Part shown: piece after piece, positions 27,118 through 37,440 of the stretch
How positions within the stretch are numbered: the stretch's first letter is position 1
Layout of the letters: the number at the start of each line of letters is the position of its first letter
NCBI RefSeq assembly: GCF_963678635.1
Contig: NC_087065.1
Coordinates: forward strand, 57,624,754-57,688,753
Reading direction: 5' to 3'
Length of the DNA: 64,000 nucleotides
DNA from: Symsagittifera roscoffensis
Lineage: Eukaryota > Xenacoelomorpha > Acoela > Convolutidae
Made by a program: the position numbers and the translations under genes
The notes under the pieces: model-generated
Told to the model about the DNA's origin: nothing
Databases searched by the model: none
The model's input: only the letters and a program-made list of their open reading frames with translations

Positions 27118-28720
27118 TGAATGGTCGAGAAAACAAGAGGCAACAAGAAAGATAATTAGAAGAATTTAGAAGTTTTAGAACTTCTAAACGACAAAAAAAG
27201 CAGAGAACAAAGGAATGATGAAGAAAAGTCAAAACTCAGAATTGTTTTATGTGTGTGAAAAACTCAAGTGAGAAACCAAGCAACCAAGTTGTAATAGAAA
27301 ACTGAAACATTTTGTTGAGTTTTGAAATTGTTGCATTTATAAATTTGCATTTTGATTTTAGCAGAAGTGGCTTTAGAGACACTTATTATTTATTTAGAAA
27401 GGCTTAAGGGAAGAGTATATTTAAATATTCCAGCCTGCATGATTGTTTTTAATCACTTAGGAAGACTGATCACTTTGTGGTGACATGAAAAACTTGAGTA
27501 ACTTCTTGAGGAGGGAGGTTGTTGCATTGTTCTTTCTAACCACAAAGTTTCTTAGTTTTAATATTCAGGACAATAAACAAGCAAGATTTCCGAAGTGAAG
27601 GAGCATAGTAGGATAATTTTAGCTTGTTGATTGGAAGGACTGTCCTGCAAGCCAACACCTTTTAAATCTAAGAAAAAAAGTTTTAATCGGGACATTGACA
27701 ATGGAAGTCAGAAAATATGTTTTATCCTAAGTCATATCCTCGAATGTGCAGATTAATGAAAGAATTTGGAGGCTATAGTGATGTAGTATGATGCCCTTTA
27801 TATTCTGCAGTGAGTCGATGTGACGTGGATAAAAGTAATTTCGTGCATTTTGTAAATTCTGTTCGATGACACTGTAACCATTTTACGAACATTGCGCGAT
27901 TCAATGAGGACATTGACCGGACTGTCCGGGGAGTATGTGACATTCGACCAGAATGGCCAAAATGCAATCTCTGCAGAATTCGGAATTTTAGCAGTAAGCC
28001 TTCCGGATTGGTGGTTTTTAAGAACTAAGGGCGTTATTGGAACGTTTAGCCAAACGGTGAGGGCTGGAATATTCTAGTATTTTAAAATTTCAAAAATTCG
28101 AATGATGACGTCACATTTCTGAGAAATGCTGAAACGGCCATTTTAACAAGAAACGAGAGAAGAAACACAACAACATGAGTTTCGCTGACGATAGCAACGA
28201 CAATCGTGATAAGAAAAACAGCAGCAGATTGCAGACAACGTTCCGAGTTGCAACTATTGTGCTGCTACAATAGTTGCAAGGCCGTTGCGAAAAACGGTGA
28301 AGGGTAAGAAATCAGCCTTCCGGATTGGGAAGAAATCGAGATCAACGGGCTTGATTCACCGGATTCAAGAATCCGGAAGGGTCTCGGGACGGAAAACTTT
28401 TATTGACTCGTGTGAACTTTTAGCATCCTGTCATGTCCTGACTTGAATTTAATTGATATTTGGATTAGTTTTGACAAGGATGAGGTGCTAGGAGTTGGGG
28501 GAAAGGGTTGATCCGTCTTCGATGGAGATGATGATTTTTATCTACTGAACAAAAACAATAGTAATATAATAAGTAGTAGCCCTGTTTTTAGGAGTGACCT
28601 CGTGGTCTGGGGATACTGAGACCCAGCCATGAGTTCACTATTTGCATGTAATTAAGTTAATTTGAGCGTTCTGGTCGAAGCCGGAGAATAGTAACGTTTT
28701 TGTCGACCCGATGTTAGAAA
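27118..28720 (+). other. Non-coding tail of element 1, up to the second LTR-like segment
   Basis: About 1.6 kb without a supported gene. It is A/T-rich at first, then carries CCTTCCGGATTG at 27,999 and 28,317, AATCCGGAAGGGTC near 28,371, and CTGTCCGGGGAG at 27,922, linking it to motifs in the leader and in pol. Purine runs near 27,509 (GAGGAGGGAGG) and 28,492 (GGAGTTGGGGGAAAGGG) are candidate polypurine tracts, unproven. The 3' LTR probably begins somewhere inside this stretch. Confidence 0.45.
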
Positions 28721-29330
28721 GACCACCGAAAAGTACTGGCTTGGTAGAGACGGTGAAAAGCATGCAAAGCTCTGTTTAGACGTTGGCCAGTCGTCTTAAG
28801 ACTTAGTTTTGTTATCCGTCGATATGTATCTTCCGGGCGAATGTTACAGACCATTCTTGAGGTAGAAAAACACAAGAGATAGTGTCCCTGACTCTTGAGC
28901 CAATGGTTATAGGGCCTATTTTTCTTAAGCCTCATATGTGACCGAAGTAGGCGACTGTTACATAGTGTTTTTATGGCGCTCCTGGGTGTTTTTACGACAT
29001 CATGACTACGGAGTCGAACCCACTTGACACAGCTCCGGGCTGCATGCCCATTCTAGAGTACCGGTGGTACGGTTCAGCGGGAACGTGTAAACCTTCCGGT
29101 TGTACCGTGATAGCTTTTTAAGAATACTTGAGAAAATTTCCTGGTACGCTCTCCGAACGATGCCTAGCTAACCGAGTAAGGGGGGTAACTAGGGGGACAA
29201 AAACACGAGCAAAAAGACAAAAAGCGAAACAAAAACAAGAAAAAAGTACAGAAAAAGGAACAAAAACCATAAAACAAAAAGACAGTGTCTTTGATACCGG
29301 ATCATTTGGAACAAACCTTTATATTAATTA
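28721..29330 (+). repeat. LTR-like segment between element 1 and element 2
   Basis: 28721-28848 equals bases 1-128 exactly. A 114-base stretch (28849-28962) absent from the first copy is bounded by TGTTACA on both sides. Similarity then resumes at GTTTTTATGGCGCTCC and decays. The distance from here to the gag start of element 2 (about 2.8 kb) is close to the distance from base 1 to the gag of element 1 (3.1 kb), so this segment may serve as 3' LTR of element 1, 5' LTR of element 2, or both. Confidence 0.6.
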
Positions 29331-29457
29331 AATAATATACCCATACTGTTTTATAAGACCGATCGTTTCGATCAATCTAGCAATTTAAACCAGTGACTTC
29401 AATAAGGTGCCCGAGTGGGGGGCGTTGTTAAGGGTTTTCAGATAGATTACAACCTAG
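29331..29457 (+). other. Short non-coding stretch after the LTR-like segment
   Basis: No gene. Contains GATCGTTTCGATC (29,361), which resembles GATCGTTACGATC near 598, supporting continued distant similarity between the two LTR/leader regions. Confidence 0.4.
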
Positions 29458-29657
29458 CCGGACCGCTAGGAGACTTGACTGGAAAGGGTGACCAGCCGAG
29501 TGGGAAAGTGGTTCACAAGGATCGAACCGGACCACTAGGAGACTTGACTGGAAGAGGTGACCAACAGAGTGGGAAAGTGGTTCAGAAGGACTGAGCTGAA
29601 CCGACTGGAAACTTGACTGGAAGAGGTGACCAGCCAAGTGGGAAGGTGGTGCTGCTG
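29458..29657 (+). repeat. Three tandem units of about 70 bp in the element 2 leader
   Basis: Three units start near 29,458, 29,527 and 29,601. Each contains GACTTGACTGGAA (or a close form), GGTGACCA(A/G)C and AGTGGGAA(A/G)GTGG. Unit length varies from about 69 to 74. No coding role is apparent. Confidence 0.85.
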
Positions 29658-30550
29658 TCAAGTGCAGAACAGAGACAACGAGCACGGGATCACTACAAGA
29701 GGACGCACAGGGGTGTTCTCAAGTTGGGCAAATGGGTATCGTTAGAATCCACATTACATTATAGGAGATAAGTGTAAAATTGGATAAGCGGAGCCCCATT
29801 GTTTTGAGGAAGTTTTTACACAAGCAGGCCTGGAAACAGGTCTACGGTTTCCTCTCGAGAGGTTTAGCACCCGGCACTTAAGGGATTTTTCGGCTTAAGA
29901 GGGGGGCTAAAGAGGGGGGAGGTTAGAAGATGGGCTGGTTAGGTTAGAGGTTAGCGGTTGTAAATTGTAAAAAGGGGGGACACATTAGAGTAACTAATTG
30001 TTCGGCATCGTCGATTTAGTTACATTAGATACTAACACGCGTTGGTTATAAGGAGCGGATATCCAAATTTAACATCAGGTTCAGGTAGGTAACCCTGGTC
30101 GGATCGGTTGGGGGGGGGGGGAAGGGACATAGACAGTTTTTGTGATACCCCATAAGATCGCTAGCAGGGGGGAGAAAAACGTGTGGCAATCGAGTACCAG
30201 ACATTTTTTCGGACAAAGATTGACATCCGTCAACCTTGAATTTTAAGAGAATCCATCTCTCTGTTTTTGAAATTTTTCCTGTTTAAATTTTTACGTTTTG
30301 GTGAAAATTTGTTGTTGGTATTTGAACGAACAGGTGATCACAAGATACCTGCGAGGAAGGTAGGGTTTCAAATAGCCTGAAACAACGAGAGGGAGATAAA
30401 TACTGGGGGGTTAGTATTTGGGTTTTGACCATTAATATAGGGATTTTGGAGATTTTGGGATTTGTTTACTAGAGCTCAAGTGGTGGTAAAAGGTACAGTG
30501 GTTCAAGAGTCCCTACAACGAAGAAGAAGAGATGCGATATCCAGACACTC
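29658..30550 (+). other. Element 2 leader, G-rich part
   Basis: No gene. Notable for G runs: a 12-G run at 30110-30121 and clustered G5-G6 runs at about 29,895-29,945, which could form G-quadruplexes. The rest is unremarkable A/T-rich sequence. Confidence 0.5.
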
Positions 30551-31330
30551 AGTGACAAGTCTTGGGACAGTACCGAAGAAGTCTTGGGACATTGCAGTCT
30601 GGGGATAGTCATGGAGCAACACGGTCTTGGGACAGTCTCGGGACAGAGAAGTCTTGGGACAGTCTTGGGACAGTGCAGTCTTGGGACAGTTTTGGACCAG
30701 AGCAGTCTTGGTACGAAACAGTCTTGGGACACTAGTCTTGGGACAGTGGTCTTGGGACAGTAGTCTTGGGACAGTGGTCTTGGGACAGTGGTCTTGGGAC
30801 ACTAGTCTTGGGACAGTAGTCTTGGGACAGTGGTCTTGGGACAGTGGTCTTGGAACACTAGTCTTGGGACAGTAGTCTTGGGACAGTGGTCTTGGGACAG
30901 TAGTCTTGGGACACTAGTCTTGGGACAGTAGTCTTGGGACAGTGGTCTTGGGACAGTAGTCTTGGTACACTAGTCTTGGGACAGTAGTCTTGGGACAGTG
31001 GTCTTGGGACAGTGGTCTTGGGACACTAGTCTTGGGACAGTGGTCTTGGGACAGTGGTCTTGGGACATTGGTCTAGGGACAGTGGTCTTGGGACAGTGGT
31101 CTTGGGACAGTAGTCTTGGAACAGTAGTCTTGGGACACTAGTCTTGGGACAGTAGTCCTGGGACACTAGACTTGGGACAGTAGTCTTGGGACAGTAGTCT
31201 TGGGACAGTAGTCTTAGGACAGTAGTCTTAGGGCAAGGGTCTTGGGACAACGGTCTTGGGACACTAACAAGAAGTACTGGGACAACACTGAATAGTCTTG
31301 GGACAGTAGAGAGAAAGTCTTGGAACAGTA
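30551..31330 (+). repeat. Array of a 14 bp unit (GTCTTGGGACAGTG-like)
   Basis: A nearly continuous array, dense from about 30,640 to 31,260 (roughly 44 units), with sparse flanking copies out to 31,330. The unit reads (A/G)GTCTTGGGACA(G/C)T, and variants alternate ACAGT with ACACT. It opens long frames rich in LGQ/WD on the plus strand and in PKT on the minus strand, but these are by-products of a repeat length not divisible by three. It lies between LTR-like segment and gag, the same position as the TCCGGAGGGGTC array of element 1. Confidence 0.95.
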
Positions 31331-31553
31331 TAAAAAAGGGGGGTACTAAGAGAGTACTAAGTCAGGTTGAAGTAACCAATTGCAAAATCAAATTCTCTAT
31401 CCAATCCTAACATATAGAATTTTCAAAAGCTCAGGAAAAGTTGTTTTAGCAAATTGTAAATTTCTTTTTATAAAATTTTTTGTCAAAAGAGGTTTTAACC
31501 TTAGAGTAGAATTTTGTAGATAGTAATACTGTAAATAGGAACAATTGTAAATA

Positions 31554-32042
31554 ATGAGGCGGAGCAGGGTACCGGCAGCTGAAAAAAGATCTACCGAGGC
31601 GAAGACAAAGTATAATTCGTCGCTACGTAAAACAACATCAATGGGTCAAAAGGTAACAAAGAAGAACTTTTCAGTTAGTATGGTCAGCACGAGGAATACC
31701 ACGGAGAACAGAGCAAAAGAGGGCACGGAAGGGGAACGAGTAGAACCCACCATCGAGATTGAACTAGAGACACCGGATCAAAGTGTGGATGAAGTGGGAA
31801 AGAAAACGACAGAGTCAACTCCGATGCCCAATGCGGAAGAACCTAACCCGAAGCCCATGGAATTCTCACCGATAGACAACGTGGAAGACACAACAAGCAA
31901 CACGCCAGAAATGGTGAAGGATGAGTCTCAAAAGAGAACGTCCTTTACTGAAAGATTGGCGATGATGGACGGAATGAGATCGAGAGACGCAGCAGTGGAG
32001 GAGACGAAAGCCGAGAAAAGCAGAACACTCGGAACAGTATGA
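31554..32042 (+). pseudogene. Element 2 Gag, N-terminal part
   Basis: A 162-codon frame from ATG 31554 encodes a basic then acidic, Thr/Glu-rich segment. It corresponds in position and composition to the variable N-terminus of element 1 Gag, with SFTERL matching its SFSERM. A frame change near 32,040 separates it from the Gag core. Confidence 0.75.
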
Positions 32043-32398
32043 AAAGTGGAACAGCGAACACAACAAGTGGTCCAGGAGACTCCACGATTCACAACAACGT
32101 GGGACCGGATGCCATGACATGGGCAAGCACCTGGGAAATGATGAACAGGACACTAGAAGCCTTCGCTACAAGGAACACCGACTCGAGTGACAGAGGAAGC
32201 AACAAATCCAGGACAACTTTCAAGAAACCAAAAGAGTTCAAAGATGATTCAGACGGATGCATTGACACTTGGGTAGAGGTCATGAGGTTGCACTCGGAAC
32301 AAGACAACTTGAACGATGAGAGGCAAGCATGCACAGCAATACTGAGCAAGCTGGAAGGCACGGCAGTGCGTGGTTGCGAAGGTTGCGAAGAGAGATGA
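32039..32398 (+). pseudogene. Element 2 Gag core, first half
   Basis: Encodes the conserved FKKPKEFKDDSDGCIDTWVEVMRLH segment in two stretches (TTFKKPKEF, then DGCIDTWVEVM), matching element 1 Gag near residue 600. It ends in a local duplication (TGCGTGGTTGCGAAG repeated within 32,366-32,425) that throws the frame and creates the stop at 32,396. Confidence 0.8.
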
Positions 32399-32852
32399 AT
32401 TGAAATGCGTGGTTGCGAAGAGAGAAGAGGAACGCGATACAGCGGACAAAATCTTTGAAATATTGTTAAATCGATTAGGCTCATGCATGAAGGGTCATCA
32501 AGCGATTATGCGATTTGAAAAGAGAAGGCAAAGGGACAATGAATCGATAGACAGGTTCCTTGATGATCTTGAGAGCTTGAGAAGAAGGAGTGACCCGGAA
32601 GAATCTACCAATCGAAGGAACTTCAGCATCGCCTCAAAATTCATTGATGGGGTAAAGAGTGATGACTTGAGAACGATGTTAGCAACATACTATACATTGT
32701 CGAAAGACAGTGCACCGACCCCAGAAGAAATGAGACAGAAATCAAGGGAATACATGCTAATGAAACCCAAGAAATACTCGTACTCAGACACAAGGAATAC
32801 GCAAGAGGGGGAATCAGCCACAAAGGTCGTCATGGTACAAGCCCAGAGATGA
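32370..32852 (+). pseudogene. Element 2 Gag core, second half
   Basis: Carries ADKIFEILLNRLGS, QAIMRFEKRRQRD and SIASKFIDGVKSDDLRTMLA, each matching element 1 Gag at residues 655-735. It stops at 32,852 just before the zinc knuckles, one frame away. Confidence 0.85.
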
Positions 32853-32853
32853 C

Positions 32854-33213
32854 ATGGACAAACGCAGATCATGCGCGAACTGCGGGTCAGCTGACCATCA
32901 TGTGGCGGATTGCACGACATACAAACAGGGCATGAAGAGTTTGGGATATGCACCCGATGAGGAAGATATGAGCCAGATGGAGGAACACGAGTTCTATAGT
33001 GGCTTGATCATCAAAATAGGTGCAAGATTCTTCTTCTGCAACCAAGAGGGGCACTTCAGGATGGACTGTCCGTTGTTTTGGGAGGCGGTCAAGAATCAGA
33101 GTCATCCAAAACACAAGTTGGCGTTAGCAGCGGTACAGAACCAGAGAAACAGACAAGGTGAATTTGAGACCTTTGAGAAAAACCAAGTGCGGAACTGCCG
33201 ACGAAAACAGTGA
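32854..33213 (+). pseudogene. Element 2 Gag zinc-knuckle (nucleocapsid) part
   Basis: The first knuckle CANCGSADHHVADC is a complete CX2CX4HX4C. The second reads RFFFCNQEGHFRMDC: the first Cys, present in element 1 (RCFFC), is replaced by Phe, so this knuckle has probably lost zinc binding. The frame begins at a MDKRRSC segment and ends by a frame change. Confidence 0.85.
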
Positions 33214-34106
33214 AAGCTGTAACACAACGTAATAGTGCAATAGAAGCAACGGCAAGGAACGCCCTAGAAATAAATTATGAGAAGGCGGCAGCGGAGGCTA
33301 TCAACAAGGTGAAACAGGACTTGGCAGTGAAAGAAATAGAACAACGGCTGAAGCAAGAGATCGAAAGACAGAAAAAGAACGAAGCATTAAGTTGCTCGCA
33401 ATTAATACCAGAGGCTGTAGCGGGGTCGACAAAAAGTGGAAACTGCAACACTGTAAAGATGGTTACAGGGAAGCCATTCGGCATAACAAAGATTGGGGCA
33501 AGAATAATGTCAATAATCACTGTAGGTGGCCATGAGGTAACGAGAAACTTGAGCGAACCAAGTGACCAGACAATAATGCACATTGATGTGTACGCAGATT
33601 ACTTGAGCTGTATAAGCCCACAAACGACTTCTAGAGCATTAAGGGCACTACTCACGAGAGGGGGTAGCAAGTCGATACGAGTTGATAACAGGTACACAGA
33701 AGCTTATGGTCCACGTGAGGTGATGCTAAATATAGATGGGATCAACATCTTTACGAAAACAATGATAACATGTGATGAAGATCTAATAGGGCAAATCTAC
33801 GTGGGAAAAGAGGAGTTGAAAGTGAGATCGATTGGACACTGCGCCATGCTTGAGGAAGATGCAATGCACATCGGGACAGAGGCAGATGTGACAGCACATG
33901 TGCTTGACATAAGTGGCAAGAAGACTCAGTTACGTGGGTTACTTGATACGGGAGCGGTCTTGAGTGTCATGCCAATCGAAACTTGGGAACGAATGGGCTT
34001 CAACAAAAATGATTTGATAGATTCAATAATACGGTTGTCAGCTGCAAACAAAGGGGCGCTGCGGGTGTTGGGAAGAACGCCGATAATAGCCCTGAATCTG
34101 GGGTAA
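33210..34106 (+). pseudogene. Element 2 aspartic protease region
   Basis: A 298-codon frame with a Lys/Glu-rich start, the conserved VTRNLSEPSD and TEAYGPREVMLNIDG segments, and the retropepsin active site LLDTGAVLSVMP near 33,951. An in-frame TAA (34104-34106) interrupts it; the same frame resumes in the next entry. Confidence 0.88.
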
Positions 34107-34118
34107 CGTAAGCTGTGG

Positions 34119-34559
34119 ATGAGCTTTCTCGTAGTAGAAAACCTAGATGAGCCTGACCAATTTATTTTAGGCAGAGACTTCATCAGGATATTTGATGTAG
34201 CGATTGATCTAAACAACGCAATGTTCAGGATACGCAACCCGGATAGGAGGTACGCAATCAAACCGGTAAATTTAATAATGGCAAATGAGACTAAAGCACC
34301 AGTATTCTTGAGTAGGAGAGTGAGGCTAAAGGCGAACGAAGCGGCGATCGTAAGCTTACGAATGAAAAATTACAATGAACTAAGTGACAACAAGAAGGTA
34401 TGCATAGTCCCAAATCCAAATAATCAAAGTGCTGCTGTTTTAGGAAGATCCTTCTCGATAACGAAGAGCGGTCTCTGCGTGAGTGTCTTGTTGAATACCC
34501 TTGACATACCAATCACGATACAGAGGGGGAGGAAACTGGGATATGCTTTACCCGTATAA
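34119..34559 (+). pseudogene. Element 2 protease C-terminus and protease-RT linker
   Basis: In the same frame as the protease and separated only by one stop codon. Contains MSFLVVENLD, DQFILGRDF and the beta-rich linker (VRLKANEAAI, then CVSVLLNTLD, then RGRKLGYALP), all with counterparts in element 1. Confidence 0.85.
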
Positions 34560-34636
34560 ACTCGATATGAAATGACTGATAATCATTAAAAAATGAAGTT
34601 GTTGATTGTCCCAATCATAGGGACAAAATTTGTATC

Positions 34637-34948
34637 TTGAAACGATTAAAGAAAACAAAAGGTTCATCAGGTCTTGTGAAGTCACTTAAGTCAGAGACAG
34701 ACGATGGAATATCGAGCTGTTTGAATTTCCCGGAACGGCCCACACTAGATGAAATGCAGAGTGATAAACCGGTCCTACCGGAAATTGAACATTTAAGAGG
34801 CAAGTTAACGGACGAACAGCTCGAAGCCATCAAGGACGTACTAGAACGGAACGAGGAAGTTTTTTCAAGACACAAGGCAGACATCGGGTGTTGTAATTTT
34901 GTTGAGCATGAAACGCAATACCGCACAGGGAGGGGGCGAGGCCCATGA
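34637..34948 (+). pseudogene. Element 2 RT N-terminal extension
   Basis: A frame carrying SETDDGISSC, NFPERPT, KPVLPEIEHL and VFSRHKADIGCCNFVEHE, which in element 1 immediately precede the RT fingers. It is in another frame from both neighbours, showing small indels on each side. Confidence 0.8.
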
Positions 34949-36444
34949 CCCCACACAAATCGGATGCGTGTAGAAAGGAGATTGAAACGCTACTAGGGTA
35001 TGACATGATAGAACCATCCAAATCACCGTGGGCGTGTGGAGTAGTGATGGCCAAAAAGAAAGGCGACTAGTTGAGGTTTTGTTGTGACTTTCGATACCTG
35101 AACTCCGTCACCGTGAAGGATGCCTATCCCATACCTAGGATTGATGAGAGTCTCTCGAAGTTAGGTGATGCAAAATTTTTTACGACTCTTGATTTAGGCT
35201 CGGCCTTTTGGCAGGTACCACTCAGGAAGCAGGACAGTGACAAGACAGGGTTTGCCTGCGAGTTGGGTCTGTTTCAATGGAAACGGATGCCGTTTGGTCT
35301 TTGCAATTCCACTGCCACATTTCAGCGGTTGATGGCACACGCGCTGATAGGCGTGACGAAGAAGTATGGCAATCTGGTAATGTGCTATGTGGATGACGTG
35401 GTAATAGCGACACCCACACTGGAGGACCACATTGAGAGACTTGACGAAGTATTTGCGTGTATGAAGAGGTCGGGGCTGAAGTGCAAACCATCAAAGCGTG
35501 AGATACTCAAAAACTCGATAAAATACTTGGGCAGGATGGCGGACAGACACGGCATCAGACCAGATCCAGACGCAGTAGAAGCAGTTCTAACTTGGAAATC
35601 GCCAAAAACGGAACATCAATTGATGAGCTTCCTGGGTTTTGCAAATTACTACAGAGAATTTGTCAAAGGCTATGCAGACAAGGTTTATCCGATGCAACAG
35701 TTAATGAGACAAAAGGGCAAGAAGTTCACGTGGAACAACGCAGCGGAAGAGTCATTCCAGAGAATAAAGAAAGAGTTGTGCGAGGCACCGGTACTAGGGA
35801 TGCCAACAGAGAAAGGGATGTACGTGCTGGATACGGACGCGTCGGTAGTAGCGATATCTGGAATTCTCCACCAGGAACAAGAGTGGAACGGGTTGACAGT
35901 CTTGAGACCAATAGCGTACGGGAGCAAAGTCCTAAGTGACACAGAAATGAAGTACGGGGCACCGAAAGCAGAGATGTTCGCGGTGGTTACCTTTGTCGAG
36001 AAATATAGGGCATACCTAGGCAGCGAGCCATTCAAGCTGCGAGTCGACAACAGGGCACTAAGCCGGCTGAAGACGTACTCAATGGACCAAAGTTACATTG
36101 GGAGGTGGATAGTTCGCCTGGACGGATACGATATGATAATTGAGCATAGAACACGAGACAAACATCAAAATGCTGACAACTTGAGCAAGAAGACGGAGTT
36201 CTACGAGAGACAAGAACAGAGGGAGGCAGATAGACCTGAAATCAAGGATGGCTTCTCCTTCATGGACAAGGAAACGTACGACAGTCTTCCTCTCACGAGC
36301 TGGTTGGACAAATCAGGCAAACCAACAGAAGATCACCCCGAATTACCAAAAGATACTACGGAAAAAACAATTTTGAAAAAGAACCGAGGGATCTACCACT
36401 TCTCCCTTGTCTTCTTGCAGCATCATCTTTGTATATGTATGTAG
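34945..36444 (+). pseudogene. Element 2 reverse transcriptase and RNase H
   Basis: The frame can be read from ATG 34945 (MTPHKSDACRKE), but an in-frame TAG at 35068-35070 stands where element 1 has Gln. After it come RT motifs LRFCCDFRYLN, TTLDLGSAFWQVPL, MPFGLCN and MCYVDDVV, then RNase H from VLDTDASVVA through HQNADNLSKK. Here the RNase H boundary is read without the frameshift seen in element 1. Similarity stops near 36,375 after HPELPKD, where the LINE begins; the last ~20 codons are not element sequence. No integrase of element 2 is present downstream. Confidence 0.9.
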
Positions 36445-36631
36445 ACTTTCACCCTCCTGGTTCAAAGGGTATGTCCTCTCCCCTGACCATGGACGTGGTG
36501 CATATCCTTAGGCGCCTTGCTAAGTTTGACGCGGATTTCCTCTCGTTACATCTCGGATATATAGTCCATTTCTGTTTGTAGACGCAGGGTTGATGGTGTT
36601 GTTCGGTTGCTTCTTGTTCTGATACCCGGTT
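36380..36631 (-). other. Probable 3' untranslated end of the LINE
   Basis: About 250 bases between the stop of the zinc-finger frame and the end of element 2 similarity. No gene, no clear tail repeat. Confidence 0.4.
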
Positions 36632-37153
36632 TCACTTGCAGTTCTGTCTTTTGTGGCGGGCCATGTTTCGGGCCTGTAGGGTCCTGTCTCGTCTGTCGCA
36701 TGTCTTGGTTCCATCTTCATTGTTCCTGTCTCCCTCGCATGTCTTCCTGTGGTTTTTTTCCGTGTTTTCTGATTTGAAGATGGCTCCGCATTTGTTGCAT
36801 GCAAAAGTCACCCTCGCTTCTTTGTGCATCCTTTTGATATGGATTCTCAGGCCTACCTGGTTTTTGAAATCCCTCTCACATATCTCACACGTGTTCGATG
36901 TTGGGGGGTAGAGGAGTTTCGTTCTGTCGTTTCACCGTTTTGTCTTTTCGCATTTGACTTTTCCCATTTATGCAGGTGCTCCATTCGTGCTTTCACCGCT
37001 CGCCTCCATCCTTTTCTGTCCTGAATCATTTTGTCTATCTCGTTCACATCCATACCAGCTTCTCTGATCAGCTTCCGTCAGAAGAGTAGTGTTTTGTCTT
37101 TTTTTCCCGGACATTTTGGAAGGGTTTGTAGATCGTTTAGCCGCCCTAGACAA
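36632..37153 (-). pseudogene. LINE C-terminal part with C2H2 zinc fingers
   Basis: Near 36,895-36,830 a finger CEICERDF...HIKRMH is read, directly followed in the same frame by a second, CNKCGAIF...NHRKTC, and a weak third (RHKRQNC) without a CX2C pair. The frame ends at 36,632. C-terminal zinc fingers bind nucleic acid in several LINE groups. The segment 36,900-37,440 is degraded. Confidence 0.7.
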
Positions 37154-37440
37154 GCTACTTTAGTAAGTTTTTTGTCGTCCATTCTCATTTCATGGCCTAC
37201 TTGCTTTAGCGTTCATCCTTCAACTTACCATCGGATCGACTTGATGTTCAGTTGGTTTCGGATGTCCTGCATATTCACTCCTTTTCTTGCATTTCAATTA
37301 GTGGCGGCTTCGACTTTGAGCTTCAGACGTGTCTATAGCACCGGTCAACCCAACTTTGCAAAGATTTTAACTCCGAGTTTTTCCATGTCCTTACGTTGGC
37401 GTCAAACAAAAAGCCGCTTTCTACACAGCATTGGAAAACT

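Noticed and set aside
27390-28100. Short frame at 27,892-28,077 as a host gene exon
   Set aside because: Only 61 codons, in a motif-rich non-coding tail, with no recognisable domain or splice structure.
30627-30875. Open frame of LGQ/WDS-type repeats as a repetitive protein gene
   Set aside because: It is produced by the 14 bp nucleotide array; frames open on both strands with no start context and no conserved counterpart.
30551-31330. CRISPR-like array
   Set aside because: The repeats are contiguous without unique spacers, and the window is eukaryotic retroelement DNA.
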